A stretch of DNA of 60,526 nucleotides, from contig DAIDJO010000059.1 of the NCBI GenBank assembly GCA_027451345.1, positions 1 to 60,526 on the forward strand, in the 5' to 3' direction. Below are positions 17,995 through 27,402 of the stretch, in pieces. How positions within the stretch are numbered: position 1 is the stretch's first letter; every line of letters begins with the position of its first letter. The notes under the pieces are model-generated. The model did not search any database and had not been told where the DNA came from. It saw nothing but the letters and a program-made list of their open reading frames with translations. The stretch is from Solirubrobacterales bacterium (lineage in GTDB: Bacteria; Actinomycetota; Thermoleophilia; Solirubrobacterales; Solirubrobacteraceae). The translations under genes were made by a program, and so were the position numbers.

Positions 17995-19307
17995 CGGCGC
18001 AGCTCGCCCCCCCACCGGAGCGCACCCACACGACGAGCACGGCCGGCCCCGATGTGCTGTTCGAGGAGGCGCGGCGACGCCGGCGGCGGCGCTGGAGGAC
18101 GGGAGGGGCCCTGCTCGCCGTTGTCGTCGCGGGGCTGCTGCTGGCGCTGAACGGCCGTGGCGGCGGCGGGGTCACGCTGATCGCGCCGGTGCAGCCGGCC
18201 TCGTCCGGCGCCGCCGTCGGCCCGACCAGCGCCGCGGCCCTGGCCCATGACCGCTGGCGGATCCTCTCGCGGTCTCCCGTCGGCGCTCCGGCTGGAGCGA
18301 GCGTCGTGTGGACCGGTCGGCGATTGATCGTGCTCGGGGGCGGCGGTGCGATGCATCCCCGGGCTCGTCGGGCGGCCGCCGCCTACGATCCCGCGAGTGG
18401 CCGGTGGGAGCGAATCGCCCGCGTCCCCTCCCGCGTGTGGGCGGATGGAGCCCAGAGCGTCTGGACGGGGAGGCGCCTGTTCGTCTTCGGCGGCGCCGCC
18501 CCCTCCGCCGCCGCTCCGCCCATCGCCGGCCTCTACGACCCATCGTCGAACCGGTGGACCCTCACCGCGCCGGTGCCGATGTGGCTGCCGCACTCGAGTC
18601 CCGCCGCGGCGGTGTGGTGGCGCGGCCGCGTGCTCGTGGCCGCCATCACCGGCCCGCCGCCACACGCCGCCGCGCGCGTGCTGGCCTACGCGCCGCGCAC
18701 GAATCGATGGGCCGTCCTGCCCGTCCGCCTGTCGCCCAGCCACCCTCCCAACACCCTGGTCATGATCGCGAGCCGGCGCGAGGTTCTGCTCTGGTCGCTC
18801 TGGAGCCGGGATCGAGCGCTCGGTGCCGACGGCATCGAGGTGCGATCGGGCGTCGACGTCCTGCGGCTCGTCGGTGGTCGCTGGCGACCGGTGCGGGTGC
18901 GGTGGCCGCAGCACCGCACGATCGATCCGATCGCCGCCGGCTCGCGGGTGCTGTTCGGCGCGATCTCGATCTGGTGTGGCGCGACCTGCTCGCCGCCCGG
19001 GGTCTACCGCAGTGGCTGGAGCGCCGACCCGCGGAGCCTGGCCATCACCCACCTCCCGCCCGGGCCTCTCGACGCCGTCGGCCCGCAGATCCTCTGGTCC
19101 GGCGCGGCACAGATCGCGTTCGACATCGGGGGCGAGTACGGGAGCCGGATCGTCACCGGGGACATCGCGTTCCTGGACCTGGCCACCCGCCATTGGTATC
19201 GCGGCCCCCGTGCGCCCCGGACGCCCGGGGAGCTTCCGGCCGTCTGGGACGGCAGTCACCTGCTGGTCCTCGACCGGCGCGGCACGCTGCTCAGCTACGG
19301 CCCATAG
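17991..19307 (+). CDS. Membrane-anchored kelch-like beta-propeller protein
   Basis: A 438-residue protein of unknown function. An Arg-rich cytoplasmic segment (about residues 27-37) precedes a single membrane helix, GGALLAVVVAGLLLAL, leaving a large outside domain. That domain contains repeated kelch-type blades: RRLIVLGGGG..., AAYDPASGRWERIARVP, RRLFVFGGAAP, LYDPSSNRWTLTAPVP, and later YAPRTNRWAVLPV. The TTG start overlaps the stop of the YtrA-like regulator. Kelch propellers are usually binding scaffolds; a sensor or carbohydrate-binding role is possible but not shown. Confidence 0.75.
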   Translation: MTAQLAPPPERTHTTSTAGPDVLFEEARRRRRRRWRTGGALLAVVVAGLLLALNGRGGGGVTLIAPVQPASSGAAVGPTSAAALAHDRWRILSRSPVGAPAGASVVWTGRRLIVLGGGGAMHPRARRAAAAYDPASGRWERIARVPSRVWADGAQSVWTGRRLFVFGGAAPSAAAPPIAGLYDPSSNRWTLTAPVPMWLPHSSPAAAVWWRGRVLVAAITGPPPHAAARVLAYAPRTNRWAVLPVRLSPSHPPNTLVMIASRREVLLWSLWSRDRALGADGIEVRSGVDVLRLVGGRWRPVRVRWPQHRTIDPIAAGSRVLFGAISIWCGATCSPPGVYRSGWSADPRSLAITHLPPGPLDAVGPQILWSGAAQIAFDIGGEYGSRIVTGDIAFLDLATRHWYRGPRAPRTPGELPAVWDGSHLLVLDRRGTLLSYGP

Positions 19308-19519
19308 CCGTCGGCGGAGCCGACCGCCCGCCGAGGCGAGTGGTGCGCGGGGCGTCGTCGAGACGTTCCACCGGCTGGCCACGACGTGAGGCGGACGGGG
19401 GCGATCACGCACGGTGCGCGGGTGAAGGTCGCGACCGCGTAGGCTCAAGACACGCTCGATGCGGTTCTGTGAAATCGTGTGGGTTCGAGCATTTGTCGAT
19501 CTGAACCAGGAGAGGCTCG

Positions 19520-20890
19520 ATGGCTGATTTTGCGGTGGTCAACCCCGCGACGGGGGAGACGGTCAAGGAATATCCGACGATCACGGACGCTGAGCTCCGC
19601 GATGCGATCGCGGGCGCGTACCGGGCGCAGCAGGAGTGGATCCCGACGACGACGGTGACTGAGCGCGCTGCCATGATCCGGCGGGTCGGGGAACTGCACA
19701 CCGAGCGTCGCGAGGAGCTCGCGAACATCATCGTGCGGGAGATGGGCAAGCCGATCGAGCAGGCGCTCGGCGAGGTGGACTTCTGCGACGGGATCTACGG
19801 CTACTACGCCGACAACGCCGAGGCGCTGCTCGCCGACGAGCCGATCACCCTGCTCGACGGCGAAGGTTCCGCGATCATCCGCCGCAGCCCGTACGGCGTG
19901 CTGCTCGGGATCATGCCCTGGAACTTCCCGTACTACCAGGTCGCGCGGTTCGCGGGCCCGAACCTCATCATCGGCAATGCGATCCTGCTCAAGCACGCGC
20001 CGCAGTGCCCGGAGTCGGCGCTCGCCATCGAGCAGATCTACCGGGACGCCGGGTTCCCGGAGGGCGCCTACACCAACATCTTCGCCGTGCCGGAGCAGAT
20101 CGAGTCGGTGATCGCCGATCCGCGGGTCCGCGGCGTTTCGCTCACGGGATCGGAGCGGGCCGGCGCCGCCGTGGCGCAGCTCGCGGGCAAGCATCTGAAG
20201 AAGGTCGTGCTCGAGCTCGGGGGCTCGGACCCATTCATCCTGCTCTCCACCGATGACCTGGATGCCACGGTGCAGGCGGCCGTCGCCGCCCGGCTCGACA
20301 ACACGGGGCAGTCCTGCAACGCGGCCAAGCGCTTCATCGTCGTCGACGAGCTCTATGAGCCGTTCCTGGAGAAGTTCACCGCCGCGATGACGGCGGTGAC
20401 CCCCGGGGACCCGAGCTCGGCCGAGAGCGCGATCGGCCCGCTCTCCTCGGCCACGGCCGCCGAGCGTCTGGACCAGCAGGTCAAGGAGGCGATCGCCCAG
20501 GGGGCAACGGTCGCCGCGGTTGCCGGCGAGCGCAGCGGGAACTTCTATCCCCCGACCGTGCTCACCGACGTGAGCGAGGACAACATCGCCTACCGGGAGG
20601 AGCTGTTCGGGCCGGTCGCCCAGGTGTACCGGGTGAGCTCGGAGGACGAGGCGGTCAAGATCGCCAACGACACCCGCTTCGGCCTCGGCTCCTACGTCTT
20701 CACGACCGACCCGGAGCAGGCCGAGCGCGTCGCCAACAAGATCGAGGCCGGGATGGTGTACGTCAACATCGTCGGAGCCGACGGCTCGGAGCTCCCGTTC
20801 GGCGGCGTGAAGTCCTCCGGGTTCGGGCGCGAGCTCGGGCGCTACGGCGCCGATGAGTTCGTCAACAAGAAGCTGATCCGCGTCGGGTAG
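19520..20890 (+). CDS. gabD: NAD(P)-dependent succinate-semialdehyde-type aldehyde dehydrogenase
   Basis: A 456-residue aldehyde dehydrogenase of the YneI/Sad and GabD group, probably oxidising succinate semialdehyde to succinate. The active-site segments are MPWNFPYY (132-139), LLKHAPQ with Lys158, the general base Glu232 in VLELGGSDPF, and the nucleophile Cys266 in NTGQSCNAAKR. The oxygen-rich C-terminus ELPFGGVKSSGFGRELGRYG is typical. Length matches the short (about 455-residue) subclass. AGGAGAGG lies just before the ATG. The gene is followed by a strong GC hairpin and convergent CoA-transferase genes. The exact aldehyde is inferred from family resemblance only. Confidence 0.85.
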   Translation: MADFAVVNPATGETVKEYPTITDAELRDAIAGAYRAQQEWIPTTTVTERAAMIRRVGELHTERREELANIIVREMGKPIEQALGEVDFCDGIYGYYADNAEALLADEPITLLDGEGSAIIRRSPYGVLLGIMPWNFPYYQVARFAGPNLIIGNAILLKHAPQCPESALAIEQIYRDAGFPEGAYTNIFAVPEQIESVIADPRVRGVSLTGSERAGAAVAQLAGKHLKKVVLELGGSDPFILLSTDDLDATVQAAVAARLDNTGQSCNAAKRFIVVDELYEPFLEKFTAAMTAVTPGDPSSAESAIGPLSSATAAERLDQQVKEAIAQGATVAAVAGERSGNFYPPTVLTDVSEDNIAYREELFGPVAQVYRVSSEDEAVKIANDTRFGLGSYVFTTDPEQAERVANKIEAGMVYVNIVGADGSELPFGGVKSSGFGRELGRYGADEFVNKKLIRVG

Positions 20891-20921
20891 GCCGGCCCTG
20901 GGCCCGCTGGCCCGGGCCGGC
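20891..20921. terminator. GC-rich hairpin between convergent aldehyde dehydrogenase and CoA-transferase genes
   Basis: GCCGGCCCTGGGCC pairs with GGCCCGGGCCGGC around a CGCT loop, with one bulged T. It starts at the base after the dehydrogenase stop. No U-run follows, as is common in high-GC actinobacteria, and the symmetric stem may serve both directions. Confidence 0.55.
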
Positions 20922-20968
20922 TCACGGCCGGGTCAGCGGGACGGTCGCTCGCGACGAGCGCCGAGCCG

Positions 20969-21598
20969 TCAGCCGGCGACCGGCGGCTCGGTCGCTCGGC
21001 GAACCTCGTCGAGGGTGACGTCCGGGGCGAGCTCGACGAGTCGCAGACCGGTGGGGGTGATGTCGAGGACGCACAGGTCGGTGATGATGCGCTGCACGAC
21101 CCGTTTGCCGGTGTAGGGCAGCGAGCACTCCTCGACGATCTTGTACGACCCGTCCCTGGCGACGTGCTCCATCAGCACGATCACCTTCTTCGCGCCATGG
21201 ACGAGGTCCATGGCCCCGCCCATGCCCTTCACCATCTTCCCCGGGATCATCCAGTTGGCGATGTCCCCGGCGGCCGAGACCTGCATCGCGCCGAGGATGG
21301 CGGCGTCGATCTTGCCCCCGCGGATCATTCCGAAGCTCGTGGCGGAATCGAAGAAGCTCGCGCCCTTGCGGATCGTCACGGTCTCCTTGCCGGCGTTGAT
21401 CAGGTCGGGATCGACCTGGTCGGTGGCGGGGTAGGGCCCCGTTCCGAGGATCCCGTTCTCGGATTGCAGCACCAGCTCGACGTCGTCGGGAACGAAGTTG
21501 GGCACCAGGGTGGGTAGCCCGATCCCGAGGTTGACGTAATCACCGTCGCGCAGCTCGGCGGCGGCGCGGGCGGCCATCTGCTCCCGGGTCCAGGCCAT
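20969..21598 (-). CDS. scoB: 3-oxoacid CoA-transferase subunit B
   Basis: A 209-residue beta subunit of a family I CoA-transferase. The catalytic glutamate is in the SENG motif ([14 protein letters not shown]), which forms the glutamyl-CoA thioester. GLPTLVPNF and [16 protein letters not shown] are typical. With subunit A it moves CoA between succinyl-CoA or acetyl-CoA and a 3-oxoacid such as acetoacetate. The start overlaps the stop of subunit A (TGATG), ensuring coupled translation and equal stoichiometry. Sco, AtoAD and PcaIJ enzymes cannot be separated by eye, so the symbol is provisional. Confidence 0.88.
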   Translation of the reverse strand: MAWTREQMAARAAAELRDGDYVNLGIGLPTLVPNFVPDDVELVLQSENGILGTGPYPATDQVDPDLINAGKETVTIRKGASFFDSATSFGMIRGGKIDAAILGAMQVSAAGDIANWMIPGKMVKGMGGAMDLVHGAKKVIVLMEHVARDGSYKIVEECSLPYTGKRVVQRIITDLCVLDITPTGLRLVELAPDVTLDEVRRATEPPVAG

Positions 21599-22362
21599 CA
21601 GCTCGCGCCCTCCCGGACGGTGACCCGCTCGATGCGCTTGTCCGCCGCCTGCTCGGGGGTGAGCGCGAGCACGTGGTGCACGTAGGCGCCGGGGGTGTGG
21701 ATCTCGTTGGGGTCAAGCTCGCCCGGCTCGACGAGGTGCTCCACCTCCGCGATCGTGACCCGGCCGCACATCGCGGCGAGCGGGTTGAAGTTCCGAGCCG
21801 CGGCACGGTAGACGAGGTTGCCGTGGCGGTCGCCCTTCCAGGCGCGCACCAGGCCGAAGTCGGCCACGATCGCTCGCTCCATCACGTAGTCGAGCCCGTC
21901 GAACTCCCGCGTCGGTTTGGGCGGTGAGGCGACCGTCACGTTGCCCTGGGCGTCGTAGCGCCAGGGCATACCGCCATCGGCCACCAGGGTGCCCACGCCG
22001 GTGCGCGTGAAGAACGCCGCGATGCCCGAGCCCCCCGCGCGCATCCGTTCGGCCAGGGTGCCCTGCGGGGTCAGCTCGACCTCGAGCTCGCCCGCGAGGT
22101 ACTGGCGCGCGAACTCACGGTTCTCACCCACATACGAGGCCACGACCCGCCGCAGCCGGCCGGCGGCCAGCAACAGACCGAGCCCCCAGTCGTCCACCCC
22201 GGCGTTGTTGGAGACGACCTCGAGCTCGTCGACGCCGGCGTCGAGCAGCGCCTGAATCAGGACCGACGGGATCCCGCACAGACCGAACCCCCCCACCGCC
22301 AGGGTGGAGCCCGACACGATCCGCTGCACGGCAGCGGCGGCTGATTCGATCGTCTTGTCCAT
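21598..22362 (-). CDS. scoA: 3-oxoacid CoA-transferase subunit A
   Basis: About 254 residues; the alpha subunit carrying the CoA-binding glycine loop ([13 protein letters not shown] near residues 22-34). Further landmarks are [30 protein letters not shown], and the segment [31 protein letters not shown] near the end. ATG at 22362 (MDKTIES) is used; nine more codons are open upstream. Ketone-body or 3-oxoacid activation fits with the 3-hydroxybutyryl-CoA dehydrogenase elsewhere in the window. The gene is divergent from pyruvate carboxylase. Confidence 0.88.
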   Translation of the reverse strand: MDKTIESAAAAVQRIVSGSTLAVGGFGLCGIPSVLIQALLDAGVDELEVVSNNAGVDDWGLGLLLAAGRLRRVVASYVGENREFARQYLAGELEVELTPQGTLAERMRAGGSGIAAFFTRTGVGTLVADGGMPWRYDAQGNVTVASPPKPTREFDGLDYVMERAIVADFGLVRAWKGDRHGNLVYRAAARNFNPLAAMCGRVTIAEVEHLVEPGELDPNEIHTPGAYVHHVLALTPEQAADKRIERVTVREGAS

Positions 22363-22461
22363 CGTGACTCGGGTCGGCCCCGAGCACAATAGCTCGGCAG
22401 GGCCCGACGACGAGTCTGGGAGCGAGCGCCCGCCGGGCTGCTGCCGGACCGCCCGGGCGGG

Positions 22462-22467
22462 TATAAG
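22462..22467 (+). promoter_or_regulatory. Possible -10 element of pyruvate carboxylase
   Basis: TATAAG stands out in a very GC-rich divergent gap of 183 bases between scoA and pyc, about 80 bases before the pyc ATG. No good -35 box is visible at the right distance, so this is a weak call. Confidence 0.3.
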
Positions 22468-22545
22468 TCGGTGGCATCAGCCGCCGGCTGGTGTGGCCCT
22501 GGGTCGCCAGGTCGCGGTGGAACGCAAGCGGGGAGTTCGGTGGGC

Positions 22546-25500
22546 ATGTTCAGCAAGATCTTGGTGGCCAACCGCGGGGAGATCGCGATCCGGGCGTTCC
22601 GCGCGGCGTTCGAGCTCGGGGCGCGCACGGTCGGTGTGTACACGTGGGAGGACCGCGCCTCCCTGCACCGCCAGAAGGCGGATGAGGCGTACCTGATCGG
22701 GGAACGGGGCCATCCGGTGCGGGCGCATCTCGACATCGACGAGATCATCCGAGTGGCGAAGCTGTCCGGCGCCGACGCGATCTACCCGGGGTACGGCTTC
22801 CTCTCGGAGAGCCCCGACCTGGCGCGCGCGGCGAGCGCCGCCGGGATCACGTTCATCGGTCCGACGGCCGAGGTGCTCGAGCGGGCGGGCAACAAGGTGA
22901 CGGCGAAGGAGCATGCGATCGCCGCCGGCGTGCCGGTGCTCGCGTCGAGTCCGGCCACCACGGACATCCAGGCGCTGCTCGACGCCGCGGACGAGATCGG
23001 CTTTCCCGTCTTCGCCAAGGCGGTGGCCGGGGGCGGTGGGCGCGGGATGCGCCGGGTCGAGACGCGCGAGGAGCTGCGGGGCGCGCTCGAGTCGGCGATG
23101 CGCGAGGCGGAGGCCGCCTTCGGCGACGGCTCGATGTTCATCGAGCAGGCGGTCCAGCGCCCGCGCCACATCGAGGTGCAGATCCTCGCCGACGCCACGG
23201 GCGAGACGATCCACCTGTTCGAGCGGGACTGCTCGCTGCAGCGGCGCCATCAGAAGGTCGTGGAGATCGCCCCGGCTCCGAACCTCGATCCGGTGGTGCG
23301 GGAGGCGATCCTGCGCGACGCGGTCACGTTCGCCCGATCGATCGGGTACCTGAACGCGGGGACGGTGGAGTTCCTGCTCGATACGGCCGGCCCGCGGGCC
23401 GGCCGTCACGTCCTCATCGAGATGAACCCGCGGATCCAGGTCGAGCACACCGTCACCGAGGAGGTGACTGACGTCGATCTGGTGGCGTCCCAGATGCGAA
23501 TCGCCGCCGGGGAGACGCTGGCTGATCTCGGCCTCGGCCAGGACACGGTTCGGGTGCGGGGGGCGGCGCTGCAGTGCCGGATCACGACCGAGGACCCGTG
23601 GCATGACTTCCGTCCCGACAGCGGCCGGATCACGACGTACCGCTCCCCCGGCGGCGCGGGCATCCGGATCGACGGCGGCACGGTGAACGCCGGGGTGTAC
23701 GTCAGCCCGCACTTCGACTCGATGCTCGCGAAGATGACGGCGCGCGGCCCGGACTTCGCCTCGGCGGTCCGGCGCGCGAAGCGCGGACTGGCGGAGTTCC
23801 GGATCCGCGGGGTCGCGACGAACATCCCGTTCGTGCAGGCGGTGCTCGAGGATCCGGCCTTCATCGCGGGGGACCTCTCGACGTCGTTCATCGAGGAACG
23901 CCCCGAGCTGCTCGAGCCGCGCGAGTCGGCCGACCGGGGCACGAAGGTCATCACCTGGCTGGCGGACGTGACGGTCAACCAGCCGTACGGACCGCACCCC
24001 GGGGGGATCGACCCCGTGGTGAAGCTACCCCAGATCGACCTCACCGCGCCGCCTCCCGCCGGCAGCCGGCAGCAGCTGCTCGAGCTCGGTCCCGCCGCCT
24101 TCGCCGCGCGGCTGCGCGCGCAGGACGGATTGGCGGTGACCGAGACGACGTTCCGCGACGCGCACCAGAGCCTGCTGGCCACGCGCGTGCGCACGCGGGA
24201 TCTCGTCGAGGTGCTCCCGCACGTCGCGCGGATGACGCCGACCCTGTGGTCGATCGAGGCCTGGGGCGGGGCGACCTACGACGTGACCCTCCGCTTCCTC
24301 GGTGAGGACCCCTGGGAGCGACTCGACGCGATCCGCCGAGCGCTCCCGAACATCTGCATCCAGATGCTGCTGCGCGGTCGCAACACCGTCGGCTACACGC
24401 CGTACCCGGCGGCGGTCACCGAGGCGTTCGTGCGCGAGGCGGCGAGCTCCGGAATCGATGTCTTCCGGATCTTCGATGCGCTCAACGACGTCTAGCAGAT
24501 GCGCCCGGCCATCGAGGCCGTCCTCGCCACGGGCACCACGGTGGCCGAGGTGGCGATGTGCTACACGGGCGACCTGCTCGACCCGGACGAGGATCTGTAC
24601 ACGCTCGACTACTACCTCGCTCTCGCCGAGCGGATCCTCGAGACCGGCGCGCACATCCTCGCCATCAAGGACATGGCCGGCCTGCTGCGGGCCGGCGCGG
24701 CGGACCGGCTCGTCCGAGCCCTGCGCGAACGGTTCCCGGACACCCCGATCCACGTCCACACCCACGACACGCCCGGCGGGCAGCTGGCGACCCTCCTCGC
24801 CGCCGCCCACGCCGGCGCCGACGCGGTCGACGCCGCAAGCGCGCCGATGTCGGGCACCACGAGCCAGCCGTCACTCTCGGCGCTCGTCGCCGCCACCGCG
24901 CACACCGAGCTCGACACCGGCCTGTCACTGCGGGCGGTGAGCGACCTCGAGCCGTACTGGGAGGCCGTGCGCGCCGTCTACCGGCCGTTCGAGTCCGGCC
25001 TGCCGGGCCCGACCGGCCGCGTCTACACGCACGAGATCCCGGGAGGCCAGCTCTCCAACCTCCGGCAGCAGGCGATCTCCCTCGGGCTCGGCGACCACTT
25101 CGAGAAGGTCGAGGACTGGTACGCGGCCGCCAACCGGATCCTCGGCCGGCCGACAAAGGTCACCCCGTCCTCGAAGGCGGTCGGCGACCTCGCGCTGCAG
25201 CTCGTCGCCGCCGACGCCGACCCCGCCGACTTCGAGGCGCACCCCGAGCGCTACGACATCCCGGACTCGGTGATCGGCTTCCTGGCCGGCGAGCTCGGCG
25301 ACCTGCCCGGCGGCTGGCCCGAGCCGTTCCGGAGCAAGGTGCTCAAGGACCGCACGATCAACATCGGCGAGACGCCGCTCTCACCCGAGGACGAGTGGGA
25401 CATCGACGCCGAGGCCGACCGCACGACCCGGCGACGGACACTCAACCGCCTGCTCTTCGCCGGCCCCACCCGGCAGCGGGAGGAGTTCGTCAAGCGCTAC

Positions 25501-25953
25501 GGCGACCTCTCGCCCCTGAGCACGCTCGACTACCTGTACGGCCTCACCCCCAACGAGGAGGCCTCGATCACGGTCGACCGCGGCGTGCAGCTGTACGTCG
25601 GTCTGGAGGCCATCTCGGAGCCCGACGATCACGGGTACCGCACGGTGATGGCGACCCTCAACGGCCAGCTGCGCCCGGTCATCGTCCGCGACCGCGGCGT
25701 GCAGGTCGACATCATCGAAGCCGAGAAGGCCGACCCCGGCAAGCCCGGGCACGTTCCCGCGCCGTTCGCCGGCAACGCCACCGCCCGGGTGAGCGAGGGG
25801 GAACGGGTGCAGGCGGGTCAGCCGGTCGCCATGATCGAGGCGATGAAGATGGAGGCCACCATCACCGCCCCGGTCGCCGGGACCGTCACGCGCGTCCTTC
25901 TCCGCGGCACCCAGCACGTCGAGGCCAGAGACCTCATCCTCGAGATCGGCTGA
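22546..25953 (+). CDS. pyc: Pyruvate carboxylase, interrupted by an in-frame TAG at codon 650
   Basis: Reading through one stop gives 1,135 residues, the normal length of single-chain pyruvate carboxylase, which makes oxaloacetate from pyruvate, bicarbonate and ATP. The biotin carboxylase part starts MFSKILVANRGEIAIRAF, with GGGGRGMR and EMNPRIQVEHTVTEE. The carboxyltransferase part includes ETTFRDAHQSLLATR (near 535), HTHDTPGGQ and IPGGQLSNLRQQA. The biotinyl domain has EAMKMEA, biotin Lys at codon 1101. The TAG at 24493-24495 falls in FDALNDV-stop-QMRPAIEAV, where relatives have Glu (GAG to TAG is one base change). Frame and similarity continue unchanged. The split lies inside the carboxyltransferase barrel, so it does not mimic natural two-subunit enzymes. 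GGGAG precedes the ATG. Confidence 0.9.
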
Positions 25954-25967
25954 GGCTGCGCGGCAGC

Positions 25968-26001
25968 CCGCTCCGCCCCGCAAGCGCGCGGGGCGGAGCG
26001 G
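25968..26001. terminator. Bidirectional terminator-like hairpin between pyc and the chemoreceptor gene
   Basis: A perfect 14-bp inverted repeat, CCGCTCCGCCCCGC and GCGGGGCGGAGCGG, surrounds a six-base AAGCGC loop between two convergent genes. Stem length and position argue for a shared transcription terminator, although there is no T-tract on either side. Confidence 0.65.
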
Positions 26002-26009
26002 TGACCGGC

Positions 26010-27182
26010 TCAGATCGTGAAGGCGCGCACCAGCGAGTCGAGCTCACTGGCCATCTCGGCGAGCTCGACGCTCGCGTTGGTGATCTCGGTCGTCGAGGCG
26101 AGCGACTCCTCGGTCGAGGCCGACATCTCCTCGGTGGCGGCGCTCGTCTCCTCGGAGACGCGGGTCACCTCGTTCGTCGCCTCGGCGGCGCGATCGATGC
26201 AGCTGGTCAGGCTCTCGATGCTCGAGGCCAGGCCGTTGAAGGCCTCGCGCGTCTCGGCGGCGGTGCGCCCGGCCGACTCGGCGAGCTTGCGGACCTCGTC
26301 GGCGACCACCGCGAAGCCGCGGCCCTGGTCGCCGGCGCGCGCGGCCTCGATCGCCGCATTCAGGGCCAGGAGGTTCGTCTGGTCCGCGATGTTGGCGATC
26401 TTCGCCGTCAGCTCGACGCCCTGCTTGGCCACCGCACGGGCGTCCTTGGCGGTGCTGACGGCCTCCTCGGTCGCGTCCCGCGCCTTGGCCACGATCGTGA
26501 CCTGCACCTCGGCGCCCTCGGCCACGCCCTCGGCCGCCTTGGCGATCTCACTGATCGCGGTACCGGACTGCTGCGAGGAGGCGGTCATCTGCTGCGAGGA
26601 GGCGGCGACGCGCTCGGCCATCGAGCCGATGCCGCCGACCGTCTCGCGCAGGCGGCCGCGCATCGCGTTGTACCCGCCGATCGCCACCTGCGCCTTGTCG
26701 AGCATCTCGTTGAACATCTCGCCGAGCTCGCCCAGGCGCTCGCCGGAGCTCGGGATCAGGGGCTTGGTGACCGGCTGTGCGTCATGGGTGAGGTCGCCGT
26801 CGGCCACCGCCGTCAGGCCCTCGCTGAGTGCGGTCAGGCAGTGGGTCGAGAGGCTGTCCAGTCGGCCCTTCAGGTCCTCGAGGCAGGAGTGGTCGCCGAG
26901 GACGGCCTGCAGGGTCGCGCGCAGCTCGTTGTAGCCGGCGAGGGCGGCCTGCGCCTTCCCCAGCATCGCGTTGAACAGCTCGATGAGCCGCTCGGTATCC
27001 GGGTCGTCCGAGTGCGACGTGATGGGGGGGGTGACCGGGACGACCTCGACGGTCAGGTCGCCGGAGTTGGCGGCCGAGAGTCCGTTGACGAGGTTGGTCA
27101 GGCAGTGGTCGTGCAGGCTCTCGAGTCGGCTGAGCAGGTCGCCCATGGCGGCGTCACTGGGCGCCGCAACGCTGATGGTCAT
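26010..27182 (-). CDS. Soluble methyl-accepting chemotaxis-type receptor with duplicated N-terminal module
   Basis: A 390-residue protein with no membrane segment and no periplasmic domain. The C-terminal half is a chemoreceptor signalling coiled coil, with hairpin-tip residues [19 protein letters not shown] and [14 protein letters not shown]. The first 180 residues contain two copies (about 16-90 and 105-179) of one module. Each has a SLxxHCLTxLxxGL helix, then GDLT, a PVTxP segment, and a second helix FNxMLxKAQxAxxGYNxxR. The pattern resembles tandem divergent HAMP domains. With no ligand domain it may take signals from a partner or sense something inside the cell. No other chemotaxis gene is in the window, so whether it serves motility is unknown. 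Confidence 0.85.
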   Translation of the reverse strand: MTISVAAPSDAAMGDLLSRLESLHDHCLTNLVNGLSAANSGDLTVEVVPVTPPITSHSDDPDTERLIELFNAMLGKAQAALAGYNELRATLQAVLGDHSCLEDLKGRLDSLSTHCLTALSEGLTAVADGDLTHDAQPVTKPLIPSSGERLGELGEMFNEMLDKAQVAIGGYNAMRGRLRETVGGIGSMAERVAASSQQMTASSQQSGTAISEIAKAAEGVAEGAEVQVTIVAKARDATEEAVSTAKDARAVAKQGVELTAKIANIADQTNLLALNAAIEAARAGDQGRGFAVVADEVRKLAESAGRTAAETREAFNGLASSIESLTSCIDRAAEATNEVTRVSEETSAATEEMSASTEESLASTTEITNASVELAEMASELDSLVRAFTI

Positions 27183-27402
27183 GTTGGATACCCCTGGATT
27201 GTCCCGGCGCCCGGTGGCGCTCGAGGTCGGACTGACGGATATCCGTGGTCATCGGACGATGGTTGTGCGAGTTGATACCTTCGGCCCGGGTGGCGTAGGA
27301 AGGTGTCCCCGATTCTGTGGGAAAACCGCAGCGGCGCTCAGTAGATTGCCGCGGGCGCAGTGCGCGGGGGCGCCGGTCGCCACGATCGAGAAGGAGCCGA
27401 CG

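Noticed and set aside
22477-23997. A 506-codon minus-strand frame opposite the biotin carboxylase region
   Set aside because: Antisense shadow of pyruvate carboxylase with no recognisable domain.
24493-24495. Recoding of TAG as an amino acid such as pyrrolysine
   Set aside because: TAG ends other intact genes here (lhgO, the gabD-like dehydrogenase, the MarR gene at 31179), so it acts as a normal stop, and no pyrrolysine genes are seen.
24499-25953. Interpretation of the second half of pyc as a natural separate carboxyltransferase subunit
   Set aside because: In two-subunit enzymes the split is at the biotin carboxylase/carboxyltransferase boundary; here it is inside the barrel, with uninterrupted frame and similarity.
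24558-27275. A 905-codon plus-strand frame across the end of pyc and the chemoreceptor gene
   Set aside because: It is Arg/Pro/Gly-rich throughout, out of frame with pyc and antisense to a clear chemoreceptor; a high-GC shadow.
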